DNA of 64,000 nucleotides from RHLJ01 sp048058975 (lineage in GTDB: Bacteria > Bacteroidota > Rhodothermia > Balneolales > Balneolaceae), in contig JBLLNP010000008.1 in NCBI GenBank assembly GCA_048058975.1, positions 98,753-162,752 on the forward strand, in the 5' to 3' direction. Below the pieces are notes generated by a model. It did no database searches and was not told the DNA's origin. It worked only from the letters and a program-made list of their open reading frames with translations. The position numbers and the translations under genes are program-made. Each line of letters begins with the position of its first letter. Positions within the stretch are counted from its first letter, which is position 1. Below, in pieces: positions 7,898 to 15,934 of the stretch.

Positions 7898-9082
7898 CTA
7901 AATCTCAATCTTTTTGGTAAGGTTTTTTGCTTTCTGATAGGTTTCCTCCAAATCATCCCCCAACAAAGTATAGTGCGCCATTTTACGCCCTATTTTACTT
8001 TGAACTTTACCATACACATGAAGATGACCGTCTTCTGCAGCAAGAGCTTCTGAAATATGATCAGTTTGAGCAGATCGATTATGAGTTCCCAGAAGATTAA
8101 TCATAACAGCCGCGGGTTTTGTCATTTGGGTTGATCCAAGCGGGAGTCCCAATACAGAACGAACATGATTCTCAAACTGAGAAGCAATACACCCCTCAAT
8201 GGTATAATGCCCGGAGTTGTGTGGGCGTGGAGCAGATTCATTCAACAATACCTCTCCGTTTTCGGTCAGGAAAAACTCAAAAGCAAAAATCCCTTTTCCA
8301 TCAATTGCTTCCATAGCTTTTATTGCTAACTCCTGAGCTCGCTTTTGATACTTCTCTTCAATCGGAGCAGGGGAAACTACGGCAACGTTAATGTGATTTT
8401 CCTGTTCTGTTTCGCAACAGGGATATACAACAGTCCCTGTTTCATTTCGTGCAACCTGAACCGCTAATTCTTTAGTAAATGGAACAAAGGCTTCTGCAAG
8501 AATATCGTGACCTTTTGCACCACCGAGCTTATCGAATCCTGCTTTCGCGGTTTCCAGGTCTTTTGCGATAGCATTCCCATATCCATCATACCCACCCTTG
8601 GAGGATTTCAACATAAACGGCCAGCCATATTCTTCTGCAAACTCGGTCATATCCTGTTCTGATCGAACCAACTTATAAGGAGTAACAGGAATTCCTGCCG
8701 CTTCAAAAGTCTGCTTTTCGATAAGTTTGTTTTCAATTAAAGCAAAGCTCTCGGGGGATGGAAAAATGGGAGTTCCACTTTTTTCCTGAACTTGTTTTAG
8801 TAAATCTGAGCTGATGAACTCATTTTCCAGGGTAACAACATCACACTCTTTCGCAAAAGCGACCATATCATCAATAGAATCGAACGAACCGGAATAGGAG
8901 AAAGAAGTCATAAATTGAACGGGCTCATCTTCCTTTCGATCAGAGAACACAGCAACCTGGATTCCAAACCGGAAGGCCTGGAGGGCACTCATTCGTGCTA
9001 ATTGTCCGGCACCGAGAAAACCGAGTTTAGTTGTTGCTTTTATTGAGTTTTTCAAGGGTAAATTGATTTTATTTAGTCTCAA
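7898..9082 (-). CDS. purK: 5-(carboxyamino)imidazole ribonucleotide synthase (PurK)
   Basis: This 394-aa ATP-grasp enzyme carboxylates AIR to N5-CAIR using ATP and bicarbonate. The N-terminal preATP-grasp domain has GFLGAGQLARM (21-31). The ATP-grasp core has MLKSSKGGYDGYGNA and the metal-binding FAFEFFLTENGEVLLNE segment with NESAPRPHNSGHYT. The C-terminal domain ends near KIEI. The length is normal. The presence of both PurK and class I PurE shows the organism uses the N5-CAIR route. The N-terminal 18 residues before TKLGFLG are unusually long, so an internal start is possible, but no second Met lies there. Confidence 0.97.
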   Translation of the reverse strand: MRLNKINLPLKNSIKATTKLGFLGAGQLARMSALQAFRFGIQVAVFSDRKEDEPVQFMTSFSYSGSFDSIDDMVAFAKECDVVTLENEFISSDLLKQVQEKSGTPIFPSPESFALIENKLIEKQTFEAAGIPVTPYKLVRSEQDMTEFAEEYGWPFMLKSSKGGYDGYGNAIAKDLETAKAGFDKLGGAKGHDILAEAFVPFTKELAVQVARNETGTVVYPCCETEQENHINVAVVSPAPIEEKYQKRAQELAIKAMEAIDGKGIFAFEFFLTENGEVLLNESAPRPHNSGHYTIEGCIASQFENHVRSVLGLPLGSTQMTKPAAVMINLLGTHNRSAQTDHISEALAAEDGHLHVYGKVQSKIGRKMAHYTLLGDDLEETYQKAKNLTKKIEI

Positions 9083-9089
9083 AAGTTAA

Positions 9090-9109
9090 AGAATGTAGGA
9101 TTTAGAATA
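9090..9109 (+). repeat. left arm of imperfect inverted repeat flanking the four-helix-bundle gene
   Basis: The 20 bases AGAATGTAGGATTTAGAATA match the reverse complement of 9475-9494 at 16 of 20 positions by eye. The pair brackets a single gene. Confidence 0.45.
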
Positions 9110-9120
9110 TAGGAGGAATT

Positions 9121-9483
9121 ATGAATAGGAACCCCGCACAAAGTTTTAAAGATTTATTGGTATGGCAAAAAGCACACAATTTTGTGTTAAATGCTTATAA
9201 GCTAAGCGAAGAATTTCCAAAAACAGAAATTTATGGTCTCACCTCTCAATTTAGAAGAGCAGCCATATCAATAGCTGCGAATATCGCAGAAGGTTTTAAG
9301 AAGAGGGGTAATAAAGACAAAGCTAGGTTCTATAATATTGCACAGGGATCACTAGAGGAGTGCCAATATTATTTAATTCTTATTGAAGATTTAGGTTACG
9401 GTAAAACACAAAGATTGACTGGCGATTTGACAGAAGTAAGTAAAATGTTGGAGTCCTATCGAAAGAATATTCTGAATTCTTAA
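9121..9483 (+). CDS. four-helix-bundle protein, S23/IVS family
   Basis: This 120-aa protein has the family pattern: FKDLLVWQKAHNFVLNAY at the start, LTSQFRRAAISIAANIAEG (about residues 40-58), then FYNIAQGSLEECQYYLIL (75-92). These proteins were first seen in 23S rRNA intervening sequences, are common and scattered in Bacteroidota genomes, and include the Avd accessory protein of retroelements; the role of stand-alone copies is unknown. GGAGG sits just before the ATG. Imperfect inverted repeats lie at both ends, hinting at a small mobile or formerly mobile unit. It is divergent from purK. Confidence 0.9.
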   Translation: MNRNPAQSFKDLLVWQKAHNFVLNAYKLSEEFPKTEIYGLTSQFRRAAISIAANIAEGFKKRGNKDKARFYNIAQGSLEECQYYLILIEDLGYGKTQRLTGDLTEVSKMLESYRKNILNS

Positions 9484-9494
9484 TCCTGTATTCT
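9475..9494 (-). repeat. right arm of imperfect inverted repeat flanking the four-helix-bundle gene
   Basis: AATTCTTAATCCTGTATTCT overlaps the last codons and stop of the four-helix-bundle gene and mirrors 9090-9109, sharing AGAAT, AGGATT and AGAAT blocks in order. Confidence 0.45.
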
Positions 9495-9551
9495 ATTTGT
9501 TAAATGAATGCGTAATTTAGGAAGCAGAATATCAGAGAAAAAACACTACAG

Positions 9552-10628
9552 ATGGACATCGAAGAAAAGCTCAAACAGATTAAATCCAGGTTTCAGGAAG
9601 TAAACACCGCCATGAGCGACCCTTCTGTGTTTGATAAACCGGATAGATACACCCAGCTTACTAAAGAGCGAAGCGAGCTTGAGGAATTGGTTGAAGATTA
9701 TGACAAATGGGTAGATTTGAAAAACCGACTGGATGGAAATAAAGAGTTGATTGATGCAAATGAAGATGCAGAAATCACTGAAATGGCTCGGGAAGAGAAC
9801 AAAGAGATTGTAGTAGAACTCGAACAGCTTGAAGAAGCTATTAAGATAAAATTGGTGCCCAAAGATCCGGAAGATTCGAAAAACGCGATTGTAGAAATCC
9901 GGGCAGGAACAGGTGGAGATGAAGCGGCAATTTTTGCAGGAGATTTGTTCGATATGTACAATCGGTACGCTTCTATTGAAGGATGGAAACTAAGTTTGAT
10001 GAGCATCAACGAATCTGAGAAAGGCGGATATAAAGAGATCGTGTTTTCCCTGGAGGGGAACGAGGTATTCGGGAAGATGAAATATGAGTCGGGAGTACAC
10101 CGTGTGCAACGAGTACCTGCAACGGAAAGTCAGGGCAGGGTACACACTTCGGCGGCTACGGTTGCCGTTCTTCCTGAAGTGGAAGAAGTGGATATTCACA
10201 TTAATGTAAGTGATCTCAGAATCGATACCTTCAGGGCGAGTGGGGCGGGAGGTCAGCACGTTAATAAGACTGATTCGGCGATTCGTATTACCCACGAGCC
10301 AACTGGGATTGTGGTTGAATGTCAGGAAGAGCGCTCTCAGCATCAGAACAAAGAAAAAGCAATGACCATGCTTCGTGCAAAGATGTACGATATTGAGCTG
10401 GAGCAAAAACAAAAGGAGAGAGCCGCAGAACGCAAAAGTCAGGTTTCTACGGGAGACCGTTCTGCTAAAATCCGTACCTATAATTATCCGCAAGGGAGAT
10501 GTACCGATCATCGCATCAACTTAACACTATATAATTTGGATGCGATTATGAAAGGGGAAATCGGAGAAGTGATTAAAGCTCTCCGTGTACAAGATAACCT
10601 CGAAAAAATGCAGGAATTGGCGGGATAA
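9552..10628 (+). CDS. prfA: peptide chain release factor 1 (RF1)
   Basis: This 358-aa protein is full-length. It recognises UAA and UAG in the ribosomal A site and triggers peptide release. The PAT tripeptide (residues 189-191) is the RF1-type codon-recognition motif, distinguishing it from RF2 (SPF). The catalytic GGQ is at 233-235 in GAGGQHVNKTDSA. The N-terminal helical domain (about 1-100) is normal. It is followed by a bidirectional terminator shared with the convergent pckA gene. Confidence 0.97.
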   Translation: MDIEEKLKQIKSRFQEVNTAMSDPSVFDKPDRYTQLTKERSELEELVEDYDKWVDLKNRLDGNKELIDANEDAEITEMAREENKEIVVELEQLEEAIKIKLVPKDPEDSKNAIVEIRAGTGGDEAAIFAGDLFDMYNRYASIEGWKLSLMSINESEKGGYKEIVFSLEGNEVFGKMKYESGVHRVQRVPATESQGRVHTSAATVAVLPEVEEVDIHINVSDLRIDTFRASGAGGQHVNKTDSAIRITHEPTGIVVECQEERSQHQNKEKAMTMLRAKMYDIELEQKQKERAAERKSQVSTGDRSAKIRTYNYPQGRCTDHRINLTLYNLDAIMKGEIGEVIKALRVQDNLEKMQELAG

Positions 10629-10664
10629 AAAAAGCCCGATTCCTTTCGAAACCGGGCTTTTATT
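10627..10664. terminator. bidirectional terminator between prfA and pckA
   Basis: AAAAGCCCG (10630-10638) pairs with CGGGCTTTT (10653-10661). A-rich sequence on the left and T-rich on the right give U-runs for transcripts from both sides. Confidence 0.85.
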
Positions 10665-10680
10665 CACTCACTCCAATCAA

Positions 10681-12336
10681 CTAAGAAAGGATTCTTGGTG
10701 CGGCACTTAATATTTCAGCGCTGCAATTATTTTTAAATTTCTCAAAGTTCGTAATGAACATCTGAGCAAGTTGTTTCGCTTTTTTGTCGTACTCATGTGC
10801 ATTTTCCCATGTATAACGTGGAATCAGAAGTTTTGAAGGCACATCTTCTACCTGTATAGGAACCTGGAATCCAAAAATTGGATCTTTAACGTATTCCACA
10901 TCTTCTAATCCTCCGTCAATTGCTTCGGAGAGCATTTTACGAGTGTATTTAAGCTTCATTCGCCCACCAACGCCAGATGGACCACCAGTCCAACCTGTGT
11001 TTACAAGCCATACTTTAGAACCATGTTTACGGATTTTTTCAGCAAGTAATTCTGCATATACAGATGGATGTAACGGCATGAACGGAGAACCGAAGCAGGC
11101 AGAGAAAGTTGCTTGCGGCTCAGTTACACCGCGCTCGGTTCCAGCAACTTTTGCTGTATAACCACTGATAAAGTGATACATAGCTTGTTCCGGTGTTAAG
11201 CGACTGATCGGAGGCAATACACCAAAAGCATCGCAAGTAAGAAAAATGATGTTCTCAGGATGACCACCTTTACCGGTAGCACTCGCATTTGGAATGAATT
11301 TCAGGGGATAAGAGCATCGGGTGTTTTGGGTTAAGCTCACGTCCTTGAAGTCAGGCTCTCGGTTATCATCCAGGATCACATTCTCTAAAATGGTACCCGG
11401 CATTTTTGTGGTAGCGTAAATCAAAGGCTCATTTTCTTCCGTCAGATTGATGGTTTTGGCATAACAACCACCTTCGAAATTGAAGATTCCGTCATCATTC
11501 CATCCATGCTCATCGTCACCAATAAGTGTTTTATCCGGATCGGCAGAAAGTGTGGTTTTACCGGTACCGGAAAGACCAAAGAAAACAGCTGTTTTACCAT
11601 TTTCATCATGGTTAGCAGAACAATGCATTGCCATTACCCCTTTTTTGGGAAGCAGGTAATTCATAATGGAAAAGATTCCTTTTTTAACCTCACCAGAATA
11701 CATTGTACCACCAATTAAGATGATTTTCTTCGCCATATTCACAAGGATAAAGGTACTACTTCTGGTTCCGTCAATCGCAGGGTCGGCTTCGAAGAACGGA
11801 GCGGCCATTACGGTAAATTCAGGGATATGCTCCGCCAATTCTTCGTCAGAAGGGTTGATGAACATGTTGTCAGTAAATAGCGCATGATAAGCTACTTCAG
11901 AAACAACACGAACTTTAAGCCTGTTCTTCTCATCAGCGCCACAGAATACATCTTTCACAAAAAGTCGCTTACTTGACAGGTATTCCTGCACTTTAGAGAA
12001 GAGATTGTCAAAAACTTTCTCGGTAGTAGGCTGGTTAATCGGACCCCAATCAATTTCGTCCATTATATCCGGTTGCTCTACAACAAATTTATCATTTGGT
12101 GAACGCCCGGTAAACTTTCCGGTATGAACTAGTAGCGCATGATCTTTGGTAAGAATAGCCTCTCCGTGAAGAATAGCATGTTCATAAAGTTCCGACGGGT
12201 TCAGGTTCCAGTACACCTCTTTGTTGTTTTCTAGGCCTAAGTAATCCAAGCCAATATGGCTCCTTGGATGTACATCGTAGTCAGCTTTCATAGCTCCTGT
12301 TTGTATTGGGTTATAAGGTCCTTTTAAGATAAGCAT
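10681..12336 (-). CDS. pckA: phosphoenolpyruvate carboxykinase (ATP)
   Basis: The ATP-dependent enzyme converts oxaloacetate to phosphoenolpyruvate for gluconeogenesis. The family motifs EVYWNLNPSEL (40-50), HTGKFTGRSPNDKF (71-84), the P-loop GLSGTGKTT (254-262) and LIGDDEHGW with the acidic metal ligands (271-279) are all present. At 551 aa it is slightly longer than usual, so the Met at residue 16 (MKADYDV) is a possible alternative start; neither start has a well-placed Shine-Dalgarno. About 295 bases of non-coding sequence precede it, including a long inverted repeat that may be in its leader. Confidence 0.96.
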   Translation of the reverse strand: MLILKGPYNPIQTGAMKADYDVHPRSHIGLDYLGLENNKEVYWNLNPSELYEHAILHGEAILTKDHALLVHTGKFTGRSPNDKFVVEQPDIMDEIDWGPINQPTTEKVFDNLFSKVQEYLSSKRLFVKDVFCGADEKNRLKVRVVSEVAYHALFTDNMFINPSDEELAEHIPEFTVMAAPFFEADPAIDGTRSSTFILVNMAKKIILIGGTMYSGEVKKGIFSIMNYLLPKKGVMAMHCSANHDENGKTAVFFGLSGTGKTTLSADPDKTLIGDDEHGWNDDGIFNFEGGCYAKTINLTEENEPLIYATTKMPGTILENVILDDNREPDFKDVSLTQNTRCSYPLKFIPNASATGKGGHPENIIFLTCDAFGVLPPISRLTPEQAMYHFISGYTAKVAGTERGVTEPQATFSACFGSPFMPLHPSVYAELLAEKIRKHGSKVWLVNTGWTGGPSGVGGRMKLKYTRKMLSEAIDGGLEDVEYVKDPIFGFQVPIQVEDVPSKLLIPRYTWENAHEYDKKAKQLAQMFITNFEKFKNNCSAEILSAAPRILS

Positions 12337-12394
12337 CTGAATATCGATTTTAACCTCAGAGAGTGAGATTGATTGTGAGTTAAACCTTTTTTGG

Positions 12395-12439
12395 GACTTC
12401 AGGAAAACACTTTCTTTATTAATGTGTGATCCTGAAGTC
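12395..12439. promoter_or_regulatory. long inverted repeat upstream of pckA
   Basis: GACTTCAGGA (12395-12404) and TCCTGAAGTC (12430-12439) are perfect 10-bp arms; an inner ACAC/GTGT pair extends the stem. There is no T-run on either side, so it is not a normal terminator. It lies about 60 bases upstream of pckA and could be a leader structure or an operator. Confidence 0.4.
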
Positions 12440-12631
12440 GCTTAAAAATCCTTACCCCAAATGAAGATTTTATGAAAAAGAAAAGCCGGTTAAATAGATT
12501 TGGAAAATTAATAAAATATGCACGTTGTTAAACTTTGTGCGAGGCTCATAAAAATATCAATACGATTTGGAAAAGCGGTTCCATAGGGAAATTTGAAGTC
12601 TTCCGATAAACCAAAAATAAATCATAAAGAA

Positions 12632-13042
12632 TTAATCGTTTTCAGACCAAGCGGTATAACCACCTTCAAGATTTTTCACATCTTTAAAACCAAGTTCCTT
12701 AGTCATAATCTCTGAAGCGGCAGAACTCCTACCTCCTGATCGGCAATACACAACATAGGTTTTATCGGTATCCAGTTCAGCGATTTTAGTTTTAAAATCC
12801 GCTCCTCTGAAATCAATTTGAATGGCGTTAGGAATCATACCTTCGCTTACTTCTTCATCTGTGCGAACATCAAGGATTACTACATCAGAATCTGGTTGAG
12901 TGTACTCGGCATTAAATTCTGAAACAGTAATATTCTCATAGTCAGTTACTGTTTGAGTTTGAGCAGGAGGCTCAGGAGTTGATTCTTTCTGAGCACAAGA
13001 TATTGGAAGGATGAAGAGAAGTAAAAGACTTAGTTTTTTCAT
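12632..13042 (-). CDS. rhodanese-domain lipoprotein
   Basis: A 136-aa protein with a lipoprotein signal (MKKLSLLLLFILPISC, Cys16 lipidated). A Pro-rich linker (about 23-31) leads into one rhodanese domain with the active-site loop YCRSGGRSS (99-107; Cys100 would carry the persulfide). Such proteins move sulfane sulfur or bind thiols; the substrate is unknown. It is exported and membrane-anchored. It lies 20 bases downstream of the three tandem secreted paralogues and may be the last gene of their transcript. Confidence 0.92.
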   Translation of the reverse strand: MKKLSLLLLFILPISCAQKESTPEPPAQTQTVTDYENITVSEFNAEYTQPDSDVVILDVRTDEEVSEGMIPNAIQIDFRGADFKTKIAELDTDKTYVVYCRSGGRSSAASEIMTKELGFKDVKNLEGGYTAWSEND

Positions 13043-13062
13043 AACTATTGATATGTTTTTTG

Positions 13063-14493
13063 CTATTTGATCAAGGTAAACCGTTTTGTTTCAGAAAACG
13101 CTCCCGCTTCTAGTCTATAAAAGTAAATTCCTGAAGAAAGATTTGTGGCGTCAAAACTCATTTCATGTACTCCTGTTGTTCGTTGCTCATCCACCAACAC
13201 AGCGATAGTTCTTCCTAAGGCATCAAAAATGGTAAGGGTGACATCCTCAGGCTTATCCAACTCGAAAGAAATAGTGGTAGTCGGGTTGAATGGATTAGGA
13301 TAGTTTTGGTGGAGTTTAATCGACACCGGAGTTAGCTCAGGCTCTTCATTCGAAATTGGGAGTTTTTTAAGCGTAACAAAATTCGAACCAGCGCTATTAG
13401 AAATCAAGAGCTCTTTTTTTGTAAGAACATAAAACGGGTTAGATAACTGAGTGATATAGATTCCTGTTATATCATAATCGAACGTATAAATTTCAGAAAA
13501 CAGATCTGCCAACTGATTCCAAGCGAATAATTTTTTTCCAACCCCCATATAAAATTCAGTAGAGCCTAAGGAGTCAAAATAATTAATGTAAATTCTGGAA
13601 GTATCAGAATAGATTTCTCTCCAATTTTTCCCACTATTTAATGACTGCAGCAATTGATAGTTAGAAAAAGATGATAATTCACCATTGATTCTGAACCTTT
13701 GTTCAGTTGTAGCCAATATAGAAGTACTATCTTGTGAGAATGAGAGCGACCCTATGCTATTCCAATCAAATTGATCATTTAAAAAATTAATATTCATTCC
13801 GAGGTCAGGAGTTACAAAGAGCGAATCATTTCTGGTTAAGTATATCTTCTCAGGTTGATAAGGATCGATTTCAAGAAAATTGTAATCGAAAAAACGAACG
13901 CTATCCGAAGCACCATAAAAACACTTGTAATTTTCAAAACAGACAGGCTCCTCGGGGATTGCTTTTACCAATATGGGATAACCATACTGCTCAGAAGGAA
14001 GGCTATCATCTTCTAGGATTATAATAGAACTATTCGATTCATAGTTCTTTACAACAAATGATAATGTGTCGTTTTTACCATAGCTAATTCTGTTCCCCCA
14101 ATGATGACCTGAGTAAAAGAAAGATTCGTTGTATCCGTTTATATGCGAATAAATATTCTGGTAACTCCCATCCCTGTTTAAAATCCAAAATGGTTTACGA
14201 ATATCATTATCCAGAAAGAAATAATCTTCTACATATTTTTCACCTATATCATTGAATAAGATTGGGAACCTTCTTACAGATTCAAAAATTACAGAATCAG
14301 TGTTTGGAGAGGTTTCGAAATGAGTAACATGATCCGTCCAGAAAGAACAACACTCATCTGATGGGATAAACGTTCTAAAAAACAAATGAGTCGTTTCGGT
14401 AGAATCTTCCATTCCTTTTAGTTCGTGGAAGTATTTCTCTTGCGCAGTTAATGAAATCGGGAATAGTAAAAGAAGTGTGAGAAGCTTTTTCAT
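13063..14493 (-). CDS. secreted T9SS-type C-terminal-domain protein, tandem paralogue 1
   Basis: A 476-aa protein with a signal peptide (MKKLLTLLLLFPISLTAQ) and the shared N-terminal motif EKYFHELKGMEDST. The middle, about residues 45-385, is beta-rich and divergent from the two sister genes, with weak Ycf48/BNR-like propeller character (SGKNWREIYSD). The end, from LHQNYPNPFNPTTTISF to SETKRFTLIK, is a typical FlgD-like type IX sorting module. The gene follows paralogue 2 after a 2-base gap, so the three are probably co-transcribed. Function unknown; surface display or release is inferred from the signals at both ends. Confidence 0.85.
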   Translation of the reverse strand: MKKLLTLLLLFPISLTAQEKYFHELKGMEDSTETTHLFFRTFIPSDECCSFWTDHVTHFETSPNTDSVIFESVRRFPILFNDIGEKYVEDYFFLDNDIRKPFWILNRDGSYQNIYSHINGYNESFFYSGHHWGNRISYGKNDTLSFVVKNYESNSSIIILEDDSLPSEQYGYPILVKAIPEEPVCFENYKCFYGASDSVRFFDYNFLEIDPYQPEKIYLTRNDSLFVTPDLGMNINFLNDQFDWNSIGSLSFSQDSTSILATTEQRFRINGELSSFSNYQLLQSLNSGKNWREIYSDTSRIYINYFDSLGSTEFYMGVGKKLFAWNQLADLFSEIYTFDYDITGIYITQLSNPFYVLTKKELLISNSAGSNFVTLKKLPISNEEPELTPVSIKLHQNYPNPFNPTTTISFELDKPEDVTLTIFDALGRTIAVLVDEQRTTGVHEMSFDATNLSSGIYFYRLEAGAFSETKRFTLIK

Positions 14494-14495
14494 GA

Positions 14496-15932
14496 CTATT
14501 TAATTAAGCTGAATTTCTTTGTTTCCGAAAACGCTCCCACTTCTAGTCGATAAAAGTAAATTCCTGAAGAAAGAGTGGATGCATCAAAACTCATTTCATG
14601 TACCCCTGTGGTTCGTTGCTCATCTACCAACACAGCGATCGTTCTTCCTAAGGCATCAAAAATGGTAAGAGTGACATTCTCAGGCTTATCCAACTCGAAA
14701 GAAATAGTTGTAGTTGGGTTGAACGGATTGGGATAGTTTTGGTGAAGTTTTATGGAAGAGGGAGTTTCTTTTAGTTCTTCATTAGAAACAGGAAGTTTTT
14801 TGAGAGAGGTAACCGCTTTCGTTTCTGTATTTACTTCAAAAAGTTCATCGGTGGTAAGAACGTAAAGAATATCGGAGTTTGGCTTTTTATAGAGGCCTGT
14901 GATTCGGTAATCCATTTCTGCTATCAATTCAAAAGAAGAACCAAAATTAGAGGATTTAAAAACCGTACTGGAATCTGCAATGAAAATGTTACCAGTTTGT
15001 TTTGAGTCAGTTACAAGATATTGGAGTTGAGTTAACTCGTCTGGAAGATTCAGCTCTTTCCAAGAGTCTGTTCTTCCAAAATCATCAGATTTCTTCAGTA
15101 GCAAGCGATTCGTATCATTTTTAGAAACCTGAACTATCGAATATAAAATGCTTGAATCTTCATCAAATGCGAGCGTCTTGAAGTAACCAGGTTCATTAAC
15201 AAGTTGGAAATCAGTTGAGTGATGCTCGCTGATCATCAGCTGTCCAGCATAATTTCGCGAATAGAAAATGGAGTCTATATTGGGGTGTATTCTTTCGACT
15301 TTATAATCGATACCAATAGAATCTATAAGTTGATTGAAATCCTCTTCATTTTCACCATAATAAATTGATTTCGGAGAAAAAAAGGTGTCATTGATACTGA
15401 TTTTAAATGACTGATTTAATAAAGCTGAGTTGTAATAAATACTGTCGTTTTTATTAGAGAGAGTAAAGGCTGATTTCCCCAAAAATAAAGTCTCAAATAA
15501 AGGATTAACCTTAATGATACAAGCCGAGTAAATTAGGGCTGATCTACCCGAATAATCCAATAATTCCCGCTCTCCACAATCACCAGATCCCTTTTCAATG
15601 ATCCAGTTATTGTAGTTGTTGTTATAGAAATCATATGAATATATTTTTTGATCCCCACACAAATTATAGCATCCGCCTGAACCACCTGGAGAGTTAAACA
15701 GTATTGTATCAATTTTGTTATTAGTTTCGAAGTGATACACATCCTGGTCCTCTGAATAATGATTCTCTTTTGAGTCTCCGCAGTTAAGCTGATATTCTTC
15801 AAATTTGTACATCCGATAAAACAAATGGGTAGTCCCTGTAGAATCTTCCATTCCTTTTAGTTCGTGGAAGTATTTTTCCTGAGCAGAGAGGCAGATTGGG
15901 AAAACTAAAAGAAGAAGTAAAAGCTTTCTCAT
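14496..15932 (-). CDS. secreted T9SS-type C-terminal-domain protein, tandem paralogue 2
   Basis: A 478-aa protein built like its neighbours: signal peptide (MRKLLLLLLVFPICLSAQ), conserved EKYFHELKGMEDSTGTTHLF, a variable middle with several Cys residues near residues 50-125, then a propeller-like stretch (SDDFGRTDSWKELNLPDEL) and the YPNPFNP sorting module. Its last third is nearly identical at DNA level to paralogue 3 (compare 14700-14905 with 16140-16345), while the middle is much more divergent. That pattern suggests duplication followed by gene conversion of the ends or rapid divergence of the centre. Confidence 0.85.
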   Translation of the reverse strand: MRKLLLLLLVFPICLSAQEKYFHELKGMEDSTGTTHLFYRMYKFEEYQLNCGDSKENHYSEDQDVYHFETNNKIDTILFNSPGGSGGCYNLCGDQKIYSYDFYNNNYNNWIIEKGSGDCGERELLDYSGRSALIYSACIIKVNPLFETLFLGKSAFTLSNKNDSIYYNSALLNQSFKISINDTFFSPKSIYYGENEEDFNQLIDSIGIDYKVERIHPNIDSIFYSRNYAGQLMISEHHSTDFQLVNEPGYFKTLAFDEDSSILYSIVQVSKNDTNRLLLKKSDDFGRTDSWKELNLPDELTQLQYLVTDSKQTGNIFIADSSTVFKSSNFGSSFELIAEMDYRITGLYKKPNSDILYVLTTDELFEVNTETKAVTSLKKLPVSNEELKETPSSIKLHQNYPNPFNPTTTISFELDKPENVTLTIFDALGRTIAVLVDEQRTTGVHEMSFDASTLSSGIYFYRLEVGAFSETKKFSLIK

Positions 15933-15934
15933 GA

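Noticed and set aside
9990..10511. 173-aa open frame antisense to prfA
   Set aside because: prfA is unambiguous with PAT and GGQ motifs; long antisense frames arise easily opposite conserved genes.
12395..12439. Terminator upstream of pckA
   Set aside because: The stem is good but neither side has a T-run; described as a regulatory inverted repeat instead.
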